From: Ignavibacteriota bacterium
GTDB taxonomy: Bacteria; Bacteroidota; Ignavibacteria; UBA10030; UBA6906
DNA length: 64,000 nucleotides
Direction: 5' to 3'
Assembly (NCBI GenBank): GCA_016707525.1
Contig: JADJHP010000008.1
Location: forward strand, 62,001 to 126,000
Both the position numbers and the translations under genes were made by a program. This document shows positions 15,433 through 24,508 of the stretch, piece by piece (position 1 is the first letter of the stretch; every line of letters begins with the position of its first letter). Below the pieces are notes generated by a model. The model searched no databases. It was not told the origin of the DNA and worked only from the letters and a program-made list of their open reading frames with translations.

Positions 15433-16469
15433 CGACCCGGCATAAATACGCCAAACACCTCTTCACGCAGAAGCCCGGCGGCGAACTCCCGAGCATTGTC
15501 GTCGCGCAGACCGAGAACCTGCAATCCCGGTTTGTCATCCAGAAGATCCTGGATCTCCGCGAACAGGGCATCCCCCTCCAGGATATCGCCATCCTGTTCC
15601 GCTCCAGCTATCTGTCCTTCGACCTGGAGATCGAACTGAACAAAGCTGATATCCCGTTCGTCAAGTTCGGAGGGTTCAAGTTCATCGAGACCGCACATAT
15701 CAAGGACCTGGTTGCGTATCTGCGCGTCATCGAGAACCCGCGCGACGCCGTTGCGTGGAACCGGATCCTGCTGCTCGTGGACGGCGTCGGGCCGCGCACG
15801 GCAGAGAAGGTGATCGACGATATCGTGGCGCGCCGCGCTCCGGCAGAACAGGACGCGACAGGCACGACGCTCCCGGCTTTCTGGTCACAGTTCAGCAGCT
15901 ATCCGGACAAGGTCCGCGACCTGTTCGCGAAGCTCAAGGATATCGCACCGCAACACCTTGCACCGGCCGACAAGATCCAGCAGCTCCTTCCGTATTACGA
16001 GCCGATCTTTGCAAAGCGGTACGACGACTGGAACAAGCGGAAGAAGGACCTCGAAATGTTCCAGCAGATCGCTGAACGATACCGGGCACTCGGGCCGTTC
16101 CTCAGCGACCTGACCCTCGAACCTGCGAATGAGAGCGTCACCGATATCGCGCCGACCGAAGCCGACGAAGAAAAGCTGATCCTCTCCACGATCCACAGCG
16201 CAAAAGGGCTGGAGTGGAATTCGGTCTTCGTCATCTACGCGCTCGACGGACGCTTTCCTTCCACACGTGCGGCGCTGTCCGAAGAATCGATGGAAGAAGA
16301 GCGCCGCCTGATGTATGTTGCGTGTACACGTGCAAAAGAACATCTGTTCATCACCTATCCCATCAACATCTATGACCGTGATTCCGGTCTGGTCCTCTCC
16401 AAGCCCTCGCGCTTCATCGCGGGACTTCCGGAGAACCTGCTGGATACCTGGGTCATCGACGAAGAGTAA
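15429..16469 (+). CDS. UvrD-type DNA helicase, C-terminal half
   Basis: This 346-residue frame is the second half of the helicase begun at 13505. It starts with five unrelated residues (VTTRH), then continues domain 2A as KYAKHLFTQKPGGELP. It carries the LFRSSYLSFDLEIEL and GGFKFIETAHIKDL segments, motif V LSTIHSAKGLEW (about 252-263) and motif VI EERRLMYVACTRAKEHL (about 288-304). It starts at GTG 15429, overlapping the methyltransferase stop, with GGAGGG five bases upstream. Made alone it lacks ATP-binding motifs. It is free of stops and retains its catalytic motifs, which argues against long decay. Confidence 0.9.
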   Translation: MTTRHKYAKHLFTQKPGGELPSIVVAQTENLQSRFVIQKILDLREQGIPLQDIAILFRSSYLSFDLEIELNKADIPFVKFGGFKFIETAHIKDLVAYLRVIENPRDAVAWNRILLLVDGVGPRTAEKVIDDIVARRAPAEQDATGTTLPAFWSQFSSYPDKVRDLFAKLKDIAPQHLAPADKIQQLLPYYEPIFAKRYDDWNKRKKDLEMFQQIAERYRALGPFLSDLTLEPANESVTDIAPTEADEEKLILSTIHSAKGLEWNSVFVIYALDGRFPSTRAALSEESMEEERRLMYVACTRAKEHLFITYPINIYDRDSGLVLSKPSRFIAGLPENLLDTWVIDEE

Positions 16470-16477
16470 GTGCAGCC

Positions 16478-17728
16478 ATGACAACACGACGATCTGTCCT
16501 CCGGACCCTCGCCGGGATCCCCCTTGCGGTTGGCGCCTCCGACACCATTCTCGCTTCCCTTCTTGCTGACGAATCCCGTCTCAAAGGATCCATGTGGATC
16601 TACCTCTGGGATATCGTCGATGAAGGATACGACACCGTGATGGCCCGCCTGAAGGAGAACCATCTGTCGGCGGTGAGCCTCGCCACGGCATACCACGCGG
16701 GCAAGTTCCTCGCGCCGCACAACCCGAAGCGCAAGGTCGTCTTCCTCGAAGATGGCACCGTCTATTTCCGCCCCGACCCGAAGCGATACAAGCGCATCTC
16801 GCCCCGGGTGAATTCCCTCGTGAAGGCAGGTCACGACCTGAAAGCTGTGAAGGCACACGCGGACAAGGTCGGGCTGGAGACACGGAGCTGGGTGGTCTGC
16901 TGCCACAACACCCCGCTCGGCCGCGCGTATCCCGACACGGTGTGCCGTACCGCCTTCGGCGATCCGCTCTATCATAACCTCTGTCCATCGAATGAGGATG
17001 TCCGTGCCTACCTCCGGGCGATGGTCAAGGATATCGCTTCCCATGGCGTCACCACGATCGAACTGGAGGCTCTACAGTTCCAGGGGTACGCACACGGCGA
17101 GCATCACGAACGGGAGGGGATCGCCCTCGGCTCCATTCCGCGGTTCCTTCTCGGCCTCTGCTTCTGCGATGCATGCACACAGGCCGCAAGGAAAGCGAAG
17201 ATCGACATCGATGCAGTGCAGAGATTCACGCGCGCCACCCTGGAAGAGTATTTCCAGCATCCGGAGAAGGTCGAAGAGCGGTACCCCATGCTCCTCTCCC
17301 TACCGGCCGACGTGCTCCAGAAATTCCTCGATTGGCGATGCCTCGTCATCACCACGCTCATCGAAGAACTCTCGGCGTACGCGGACGATGCCCTTCTCCG
17401 CCCGATCGTCAACTACGATCCCGAGTGGCGTATGATGGTCGGCGTGGACGTCCGCGCGATCGCCGCGATCACCGGTGGTGTCCTGATGCCCGGCTACGTG
17501 AAGGATGCGGCAGCACTCCGCCCGGTCCTTGCCCGGCTGCAGGGAGCGCTGGCAGAACGTTCGATCACTGTGGGTATGCAGGTCGGTATGCCTGAAAGCG
17601 GAGGGAAGACCGAATTCATCGACCGCATGAACCTCGCCCGCGAACGCGGCATCACGTCGTTCAATTTCTACAACTACGGATTCATCCCTCTGGAACGGCT
17701 TGAGTGGATCAAGGAGACGTTGACCTGA
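16478..17728 (+). CDS. Tat-exported protein of unknown function
   Basis: This 416-residue protein has a twin-arginine start (MTTRRSVLRTLAGIPLAVGA), so folded export is likely. The mature part has alternating strands and helices: GSMWIYLWDIVDEGYD, TTIELEALQFQGY, a CFCDAC pair of cysteines near residue 229, GVLMPGYVKD and a final SFNFYNYGFIPLERL. This suggests a TIM-barrel glycosidase-like or putative carbohydrate-active fold. I do not recognise a named family. It starts eight bases after the helicase C-half stop and is probably the last gene of that run, before the hairpin at 17741. Confidence 0.65.
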   Translation: MTTRRSVLRTLAGIPLAVGASDTILASLLADESRLKGSMWIYLWDIVDEGYDTVMARLKENHLSAVSLATAYHAGKFLAPHNPKRKVVFLEDGTVYFRPDPKRYKRISPRVNSLVKAGHDLKAVKAHADKVGLETRSWVVCCHNTPLGRAYPDTVCRTAFGDPLYHNLCPSNEDVRAYLRAMVKDIASHGVTTIELEALQFQGYAHGEHHEREGIALGSIPRFLLGLCFCDACTQAARKAKIDIDAVQRFTRATLEEYFQHPEKVEERYPMLLSLPADVLQKFLDWRCLVITTLIEELSAYADDALLRPIVNYDPEWRMMVGVDVRAIAAITGGVLMPGYVKDAAALRPVLARLQGALAERSITVGMQVGMPESGGKTEFIDRMNLARERGITSFNFYNYGFIPLERLEWIKETLT

Positions 17729-17740
17729 GAGGCATTACCT

Positions 17741-17801
17741 GGGCAGAGGGAACAGGGCCGCATCCGGATGGTCCTCCGTCCCACGCGTTCTCCCTCTGCC
17801 C
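17741..17801 (+). terminator. Possible terminator hairpin
   Basis: GGGCAGAGGGA (17741-17751) pairs with TCCCTCTGCCC (17791-17801). The loop is 39 bases and partly structured. It lies 12 bases after the stop at 17728. No U-tract follows, so termination would be imperfect or factor-assisted. Confidence 0.45.
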
Positions 17802-17974
17802 CCTTCGGATCTCCTCTGTTCACCAGCAACCATCTGCCCACATCTACTCCAGCCATCATCCCTTCCTCGCCGTTAACCTCTGAATCTGAACAGTTTCACA
17901 CGTTGCTCCGTTTCTCACGTGGCACAGGTCTTGTCCGTAGGTTGGTACCTGACAGCACAAACCTGGAGCCCGAT

Positions 17975-20394
17975 ATGAAACAGAGTGTGCGATCGATATC
18001 CTTGCCGGCGCTTTGCCTGGCAATAACGTTCGTTTACACCTCATCGGCAAACGGACAGAGCCTGGACGACTATCGTTCAAAAACGCCTCTCACAGGATCG
18101 TGGAAGAATGCCGCATCATGGGAGCGGTACAACGGCTCGTCCTGGGTCAACGCAGGGACCTACCCCACCGATGCGAATACGCACAACATCACCGTCCGGA
18201 GCGGGTCTACGCTCTCGGTGACCTCTGCCCTCACGGTGGACGACCTGACGATCGACGCGGGGGGGACGGTCAACAACAGCAACACCCTGACGCTGGGAAC
18301 GACGATCTGCACGCTGAACGGGACGCTGTCGAATACGGGAACTCTCGTGCAAGGTGGAGCCCTGCTGGTCTACGGGACCCTGCGGAATTCCGGAAGCGTG
18401 ACCACAGCAGATAACAGCACCTGGATCCGCACCGGAGGGACCTACGAGCACGAGATTGCGACCACCGCCGGAACGGTCCCCGGGTGCTCATGGGAGGCCG
18501 GATCGACATTACTGATCTCGGGATATACGAGCAATACGGAAGAGCTCTCCCTGCTGAAGAACCCGGAACTTCAGAACCTGACGTGGAACTGCCCCAGCCA
18601 GACCGGCGCGATCCCCTTCCCAACGGACTTCGGGACGATCCTTGGGACATTCACGATCGCATCGACAGGTTCGGGCAGCATCGTCACGAACACAACATCG
18701 AACCATCACTCGTACTGGGTCACCGGCAACTTCGTGCAGTCCGGCGGAACCCTCAACCTGAGTACCGGGAGCGAGAGTACGGTGTTCTGGGTGGAAGGCA
18801 ATGTCGCGCTCTCCGGAGGAACCCTGACCGAAACAGGTCCGGCGACGGAACGATCCAAGATCATCCTCGTTCAGAACGACGCTCACGCGCTGGTGGATCT
18901 CACCGTAGCGGATGCGTACACATTCTCGAACAATGTCGGCATCGTTGTCTATGGCGGGGCCGAAGCCTCCCTGACGCAGGACTGCGACATCGATGACGGC
19001 GAACTGGAGGTGGCGGGCACGCTGCATTGCGGCACGGCGATCGTTCGTGGGGCTTCGTTCTCTATGAGTACCGTCTGGAGTACCCTTGGTATCGGCGACG
19101 AACACGGCATCGCGGCGAGCGCCGCAGAAGGCAACATCCAGACGACATCGCGCGGGTTGCAGGATATGACGTGTTACATCTATGAATATACTTCAGGAGA
19201 CAGCTACAGCGGCGACGGCCTGCCATCGGTCGTCTATAGGCTCACGTCCGCGAACACCGGCGGAGCGTTGCACCTCGAAAAGAGCGTGACCGTCGATAAC
19301 TCCCTGACCTTGACCAGCCCCGTCCACCTCGGTTCCTACGATCTTGTCTTGCGCCAGGACGCAACGGTGGCAGGCTCGGCGTATCTGGGTGCCGACAATA
19401 GCGGCACATTCACCCGGATGATCTCGGCCAACGGGACCTACCTCTTCCCTGTCGGCTCGGAGAACGGGGCTTCTCCCTTCACACTGAATATCACCGCTTC
19501 CGGATTCTCGTCCGCATCCATCGATGTGAACGTGCATGCCTCCGCCCATCCATTCAACACCAGCGCGAGCAGCTATCTCACACGCTATTGGTCATTGAGC
19601 GGGAATGGATTCTCCGGCCTTTCGTATGACGGGGCATTCACGTATGCCAGCGACGATGTTGAAGGGACCGAAGCGAATATCTACTGTGGCCGGTACACCG
19701 GATCCGAATGGCTCCTGGGCGGGCAGACAACGACCGGTACGAACACCATGACCATCCAGGATCAGACCGGGTTCGGTGCGGACGGGTGGCGAGTCGGGTT
19801 CGCTCCCCGTGCAATTGGCGGCACTGCGCGCGTGGCGCTCTGAAGGGGGTGGCCCATGTGGGTTGGCGCACCCTGAGCGAAGTGAACAACTATGGATTCC
19901 ATGTCCAACGCAAGGAGAACGCCGCTGCCGGCTTTGTGGATCTTGCGGATGGCTTCCTGCCCGGTCACGGCACAACCATCGAAGCACAGGAGTACAGTTT
20001 CATCGACCGTAACCCGTTCCCGGGTGAATGCTCCTACCGCCTGCGGCAGATCGATCTGAACGGGGCAGAGCACACCACGGGTGAAGTGCGGTGCGAGGCC
20101 ACGACCGGCATGGAAGAGGCCGCGCAACCGCGCGCATTTGCGTTGATGCAAAACTATCCCAATCCGTTCAACCCTTCAACGACCATAGTGTTCGATTTGC
20201 CCACCCGTGGGATGGTACGGCTCGAGGTGTGCGATCCGCTCGGGCGTACGGTCGCCACTCCGGTGAACGAGATGCGGTCTCCCGGCAGGCATACGGTGGT
20301 CTTCGACGCCGCCGGCCTGGCGTCCGGTGTCTACCTGTATCGTCTGCGCACCGGAGAGAACATGACGGTGAGGGCAATGGTCCTGGTGCGCTAG
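17975..20394 (+). pseudogene. T9SS-type secreted protein, with two frameshifts near its C-terminus
   Basis: The intact part starts at ATG 17975 with a signal peptide (SLPALCLAITFVYTSSA) and is rich in Thr, Ser, Gly and short strands, like a secreted beta-solenoid or adhesin. The first frame stops at 19843. Homology to the paralogue at 24509 shows the real path shifts near 19790 to the frame reading SGSLPVQLAAL, then near 19840 to the frame reading GWRTLSEVNNYGFHVQR. That last frame continues to the sorting domain NYPNPFNPSTTI and ends at 20394. Two one-base shifts within about 60 bases separate the export signal from the C-terminal sorting tag. The second is near a GGGGG run. A sequence error is possible. 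Confidence 0.75.
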
Positions 20395-20417
20395 CTGCCT
20401 GCGGATGAGAACAACGC

Positions 20418-20463
20418 AAGGGGCAACAAGGTGATGCGACACGACCACCTGGTTGCCCCTTTC
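20418..20463 (+). terminator. Rho-independent terminator
   Basis: AAGGGGCAAC (20418-20427) pairs with GTTGCCCCTT (20452-20461), followed by TTT. It lies 24 bases after the end of the secreted-protein gene and before the sensor kinase. Confidence 0.7.
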
Positions 20464-20542
20464 ACATGCATGCGACGATCGCCGATCCTGGTCCCCTCCT
20501 TTTTCCCTTTTCCTTTTGCCTTCCTATTTCCTACCTTCTTCC

Positions 20543-23500
20543 GTGCGCCGCCTGGTTCTCCATATCGCCCTGGCCGTCGTGTCCTGTCTCTGCGGCACTT
20601 CATCACTCGCTCAGACGGGGATGGTGAAGTTCGACCACATCTCTCTCGAGAACGGCCTCTCGCAATCCACGGTCAACGCCATCGCACAGGATGGCCTCGG
20701 GTTCCTCTGGTTCGGCACCCAGGATGGCCTGAACCGGTACGATGGCTATGGCATCACGGTCTTCAAGCACAATGCGCGCGATCCGCAGTCGGTCTCCGAT
20801 AACGGGATATGGTCCCTCTGCCGCGACCGTGACGGCGACCTCTGGATCGGAACGATGCGCGGGGGCCTCAGCCGGTATTACATCCGCACCGGGACCTTCC
20901 GCCACTACAGGCACTCCCCGGGCGACCCCGGCACCATCAGCGAAGACAATGTCACGGCGGTCTTCCAGGATTCCCGCGGCACCATCTGGGCCGGCACCCT
21001 CACCAGCGGACTGAATCGCCTCGACCCGGCAAGCGGACATGTTCACCGGTATCAGTTCGACCCCGCCGACTCCTCGTCGCTCGCCGACAACTCCGTCTGG
21101 GCGGTCGCCGAGGACAGTTCCGGTACCCTCTGGATCGCAACCTGGGGCGGCCTCTGCCGCTTCGTGCCACCGGCGGCAGGGGCGGACTCCGCACAAGGAC
21201 ATGGGTCGTTCATCCGGTTCAAACGCTCCTCCTCGACACGGTCCTCACCTGCAGGCAACAATATCCGCACACTGATGGTCGACCGGCGGGGAACCATCTG
21301 GATCGGCACCTGGGGACACGGACTCGACCGCCTCGACCCGCGCACCGGTGTGTTCACACATTTCGCACATGCTGCAAACGACCCGCACTCCCTTGCAAGC
21401 AACCTGGTCCTGTCACTCCATGAGGACCGGACCGGAGCGATCTGGGTGGGCACCAACGACGCCGGACTCGATCTGCTCGATCCCGTGAGTGGTACCGCGC
21501 GGCACTTCGTGCCCGACCCCTCGTCCCCGCTTGCCCTGAACAACGGCATCATCAGCTCCCTGTTCGAAGACAATGCCGGCGCACTCTGGATCGGCACCGC
21601 CGCAGGCGGGGTCAACAGGTTCGACCGGATGAAGAACCGCTTCGAACATTACCGCGACAACGCGAACGACCCCGATGACCTCTCGGGCAAGGACGTCTGG
21701 GCGCTGCTCGAAGGCCAGGATGGATCGCTCTGGATCGGAACGTACGGCGATGGACTGAACAGGTTCGACAGGCGGTCAGGGACGTTCACACACTTCGTCC
21801 ATGCACCCGGCAAGCCGGGGTCCATCAGCAGCAATTACGTCATTTCGCTCTGCGAAACCCGCGCCGGGGTCCTCTACTGCGGCACGGAAGGCGGTGGGCT
21901 CAATCGGTTCGATGCCCGCTCCGGAAAATTCTCTGCGTTCAGGCATGATCCTCGCAACCCGAACTCGATAGCGCAGGATGAAGTGACGGTGATCCTTGAG
22001 GACCGGCGCGGCGCACTCTGGGTGGGGACGAACGGTTCAGGATTGGACCGCCTCGAACCGGCGACCGGCCACATCACCCACTTTGCACCCGACGAGAAGG
22101 ATCCACACGCCCTGCCGGCGGGATCCATCCTCGCCCTTCTGGAAGACCGCGCGGGCGCGCTCTGGGTCGGCATGTACGGCGGCGGCGTGGCGAGACTCGA
22201 CCCACGGACAGGCGAGATCACACAGTATATGTTCGAACCGTCCCGAACGAACGGGATCAACAATAGCACCGTTCTTTCGCTCTATGAAGATCCCTCGGGC
22301 ATCCTGTGGGTCGGTACCTACGGGGGCGGGTTGAATCGATTCGACAGGCAGACCGACACCTGGCGATCGGTGACGGAACAACAGGGCTTGCCGAACGATG
22401 TCATCTACGGGATCATGCCCGACGCGCGGGGGAACCTGTGGCTCCCGACGAACAAAGGACTGGCACGATACACCCCTGCCACCGGTGCCGTCCGCGCGTT
22501 CGATATGACCGACGGGCTGCAGGGCAATGAATTCAATCAGGGTGCGTACCACCAGACACGGCACGGGGAGTTCTTCCTGGGTGGGATCAACGGGTTCAAT
22601 GCATTCTTTCCGGACAGCATCACCGACAACCATTTCGTCCCACCCGTTTACCTCACCACCTTCAGGGTGTTCGACAAGGAAGCATCGCTGCCGGCGGCCC
22701 TGGCCGTGACACGTACCGTGGAACTGAACCACGACCGGAATTTCCTCTCGTTCGAGTTCGTCGCACTCAATTACACCTCTCCCGCCAAGAACCGCTACGC
22801 GTACATGCTCGAAGGGCTCGATGGCGATTGGATCGATGCCGGCACGCGCCGCTACGTCAGCTACACGAACCTCGAGCCCGACACGTATATCCTCCGCGTC
22901 CGCGGCTCCAACAACGATGGCGTCTGGAACACCGCTGGCACGTCCCTGACCATCACCATCGTTCCCCCGTACTGGAAGACCTGGTGGTTCCGCATTCTCG
23001 CGGTCGTGACCCTGGGCGGACTGCTCTTCTTCATGTACCGCTACCGCGTCAACAAGCTCCTGGAGATCGAACGCATCCGGACCTCCATCGCTTCCGATCT
23101 CCATGATGACATCGGCTCAACACTCACCGAGATCGCGCTGTACAGCGATGTGGGACTCCGCTCGCTCCGGCAGCACCACGAAGGCGCCCCGTTGACCGAT
23201 GAGGAACGCGCCAAACTCTCCTCCCTCCTGGGAGAGATCGGAACGACATCGCGCTCGCTGATCGATGCCATGAACGATATCGTCTGGTCCATCGATCCGC
23301 GGAACGACTCCTTCGAATTCCTGCTGCTGCGTATCCGGATGCACGCCACGAAGATGCTGGAGGCCAAAGGGATCAACTACGACATCGATATCCCCGCGTC
23401 TCTCGCATCCCTCCGGCTTCCCCTGGCATCGCGCCGGCGCCTGTTCCTCATCTATAAAGAAGCGATCAATAACGTCCTCCGCCATGCGCAGGCATCCCGC

Positions 23501-23704
23501 GTCTCCCTGGCCCTCCGGCGCGAAGGGCGCATGCTGACCATGAGCATCGTGGACAATGGGACCGGTTTCGATCCCGGAAAAGGCGGCAGGGGCAACGGCC
23601 TGCACAATATGCAGACACGGGCCCGCTCGATCGGCGGCGCATTGTCGATCACCTCCACGCCGGGGCTGGGCACCACCGTGACCTTGCATGTAGGCATACC
23701 ATGA
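20543..23704 (+). CDS. Hybrid propeller sensor histidine kinase (NarX/HPK7 type)
   Basis: This protein of about 1053 residues senses a periplasmic signal. It has a signal peptide (HIALAVVSCLCGTSSLAQ) and then about 13 two-component propeller repeats of the form LWIGTxxGGLxRxD, forming one or two beta-propellers up to about residue 690. A Y_Y_Y-like domain follows (NRYAYMLEGLDGDWIDAG), then one membrane helix (about 814-836). A HisKA_3 dimerisation helix carries His854 in ASDLHDDIGS, and a HATPase domain has NNVLRHA and DNGTGFDPGKGG. I chose GTG 20543 because it begins a proper signal sequence. A TTG at 20453 is the other option. Its stop overlaps the response-regulator start (ATGA), so both are co-translated. 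Such propeller kinases commonly sense polysaccharide fragments. The ligand here is unknown. Confidence 0.88.
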   Translation: MRRLVLHIALAVVSCLCGTSSLAQTGMVKFDHISLENGLSQSTVNAIAQDGLGFLWFGTQDGLNRYDGYGITVFKHNARDPQSVSDNGIWSLCRDRDGDLWIGTMRGGLSRYYIRTGTFRHYRHSPGDPGTISEDNVTAVFQDSRGTIWAGTLTSGLNRLDPASGHVHRYQFDPADSSSLADNSVWAVAEDSSGTLWIATWGGLCRFVPPAAGADSAQGHGSFIRFKRSSSTRSSPAGNNIRTLMVDRRGTIWIGTWGHGLDRLDPRTGVFTHFAHAANDPHSLASNLVLSLHEDRTGAIWVGTNDAGLDLLDPVSGTARHFVPDPSSPLALNNGIISSLFEDNAGALWIGTAAGGVNRFDRMKNRFEHYRDNANDPDDLSGKDVWALLEGQDGSLWIGTYGDGLNRFDRRSGTFTHFVHAPGKPGSISSNYVISLCETRAGVLYCGTEGGGLNRFDARSGKFSAFRHDPRNPNSIAQDEVTVILEDRRGALWVGTNGSGLDRLEPATGHITHFAPDEKDPHALPAGSILALLEDRAGALWVGMYGGGVARLDPRTGEITQYMFEPSRTNGINNSTVLSLYEDPSGILWVGTYGGGLNRFDRQTDTWRSVTEQQGLPNDVIYGIMPDARGNLWLPTNKGLARYTPATGAVRAFDMTDGLQGNEFNQGAYHQTRHGEFFLGGINGFNAFFPDSITDNHFVPPVYLTTFRVFDKEASLPAALAVTRTVELNHDRNFLSFEFVALNYTSPAKNRYAYMLEGLDGDWIDAGTRRYVSYTNLEPDTYILRVRGSNNDGVWNTAGTSLTITIVPPYWKTWWFRILAVVTLGGLLFFMYRYRVNKLLEIERIRTSIASDLHDDIGSTLTEIALYSDVGLRSLRQHHEGAPLTDEERAKLSSLLGEIGTTSRSLIDAMNDIVWSIDPRNDSFEFLLLRIRMHATKMLEAKGINYDIDIPASLASLRLPLASRRRLFLIYKEAINNVLRHAQASRVSLALRREGRMLTMSIVDNGTGFDPGKGGRGNGLHNMQTRARSIGGALSITSTPGLGTTVTLHVGIP

Positions 23705-24348
23705 CCGCAAAGAGCGAAACCACCGTCATCGTCGTCGAGGACCGCACGCGCATCCGCGAGACCATCGTCGATCTGATCAACGAGACCGACGGACTCCGTT
23801 GTGCCGGCTCATACGGCTCCTGCGAAGCTCTGCTTGAACGCCTGGCAGACGAGGTACCAGATGTCATCCTTATGGACATCGGACTTCCCGGCATGTCGGG
23901 CATCGATGGGGTGAAGGCCGTGAAGGCGCGCTTTCCCGACGTGGACATCCTCATGCATACCGTGTTCGATGATGACGAGAAGATCTTCCAGTCGATCCTC
24001 GCCGGCGCATCGGGCTACGTGTTGAAGAATGCCGAGGCCGACGAGCTCATCCGCGCCATCCGCGAGATCCGCGTGGGTGCGCCCATGAGCGCGTCCATTG
24101 CCCGTCGGATGCTGGCGATGATGCGGGGCAAGGAAGCAAAGCCCACCGATGCACTCAACCTCACCCCACGCGAGATGGAGATCCTGCAATGGCTTGTGGA
24201 AGGGCTGAGCTATAAGAAGATCGCGGAGAAGCTGTTTATCAGCCCTCTCACCGTCCAATCGCATATCAAGAAGGTCTACGAGAAATTGCAGGTCCACTCC
24301 AAATCTGCTGCGGTCTCAAAAGCACTGAAGTACCGACTCTTCGAATGA
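23701..24348 (+). CDS. NarL/FixJ-type response regulator
   Basis: This 215-residue transcription factor has a receiver domain with the phospho-acceptor Asp59 (VILMDIGLPGMSG) and a conserved Lys in SGYVLKNA. A LuxR-type helix-turn-helix follows (LTPREMEILQWLVEGLSYKK...LTVQSHIKKVYEKL). It overlaps the kinase gene by four bases and is its cognate partner. Likely targets are the secreted proteins on either side, at 17975 and 24509, as inferred from position. Confidence 0.93.
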   Translation: MTAKSETTVIVVEDRTRIRETIVDLINETDGLRCAGSYGSCEALLERLADEVPDVILMDIGLPGMSGIDGVKAVKARFPDVDILMHTVFDDDEKIFQSILAGASGYVLKNAEADELIRAIREIRVGAPMSASIARRMLAMMRGKEAKPTDALNLTPREMEILQWLVEGLSYKKIAEKLFISPLTVQSHIKKVYEKLQVHSKSAAVSKALKYRLFE

Positions 24349-24508
24349 TCCCCTCCTGAGCAATACCGGGAATCTGGTCAATAGTGACCACTTCCTCTCC
24401 GGGAGCGGATGTGTATACCCCGGTTTGCGCGAATTCTGATCCTACCGCGTGGCATACACATTGTCCACACTTGTACGGATAGCTCTGTCACTATGGAGGA
24501 TCAGGACC

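Noticed and set aside
13505..16469. The helicase split as an intein or group I/II intron
   Set aside because: The intervening part is a complete methyltransferase with its own start, zinc ligands and stop. It has no splicing motifs, and both junctions are stop-start overlaps.
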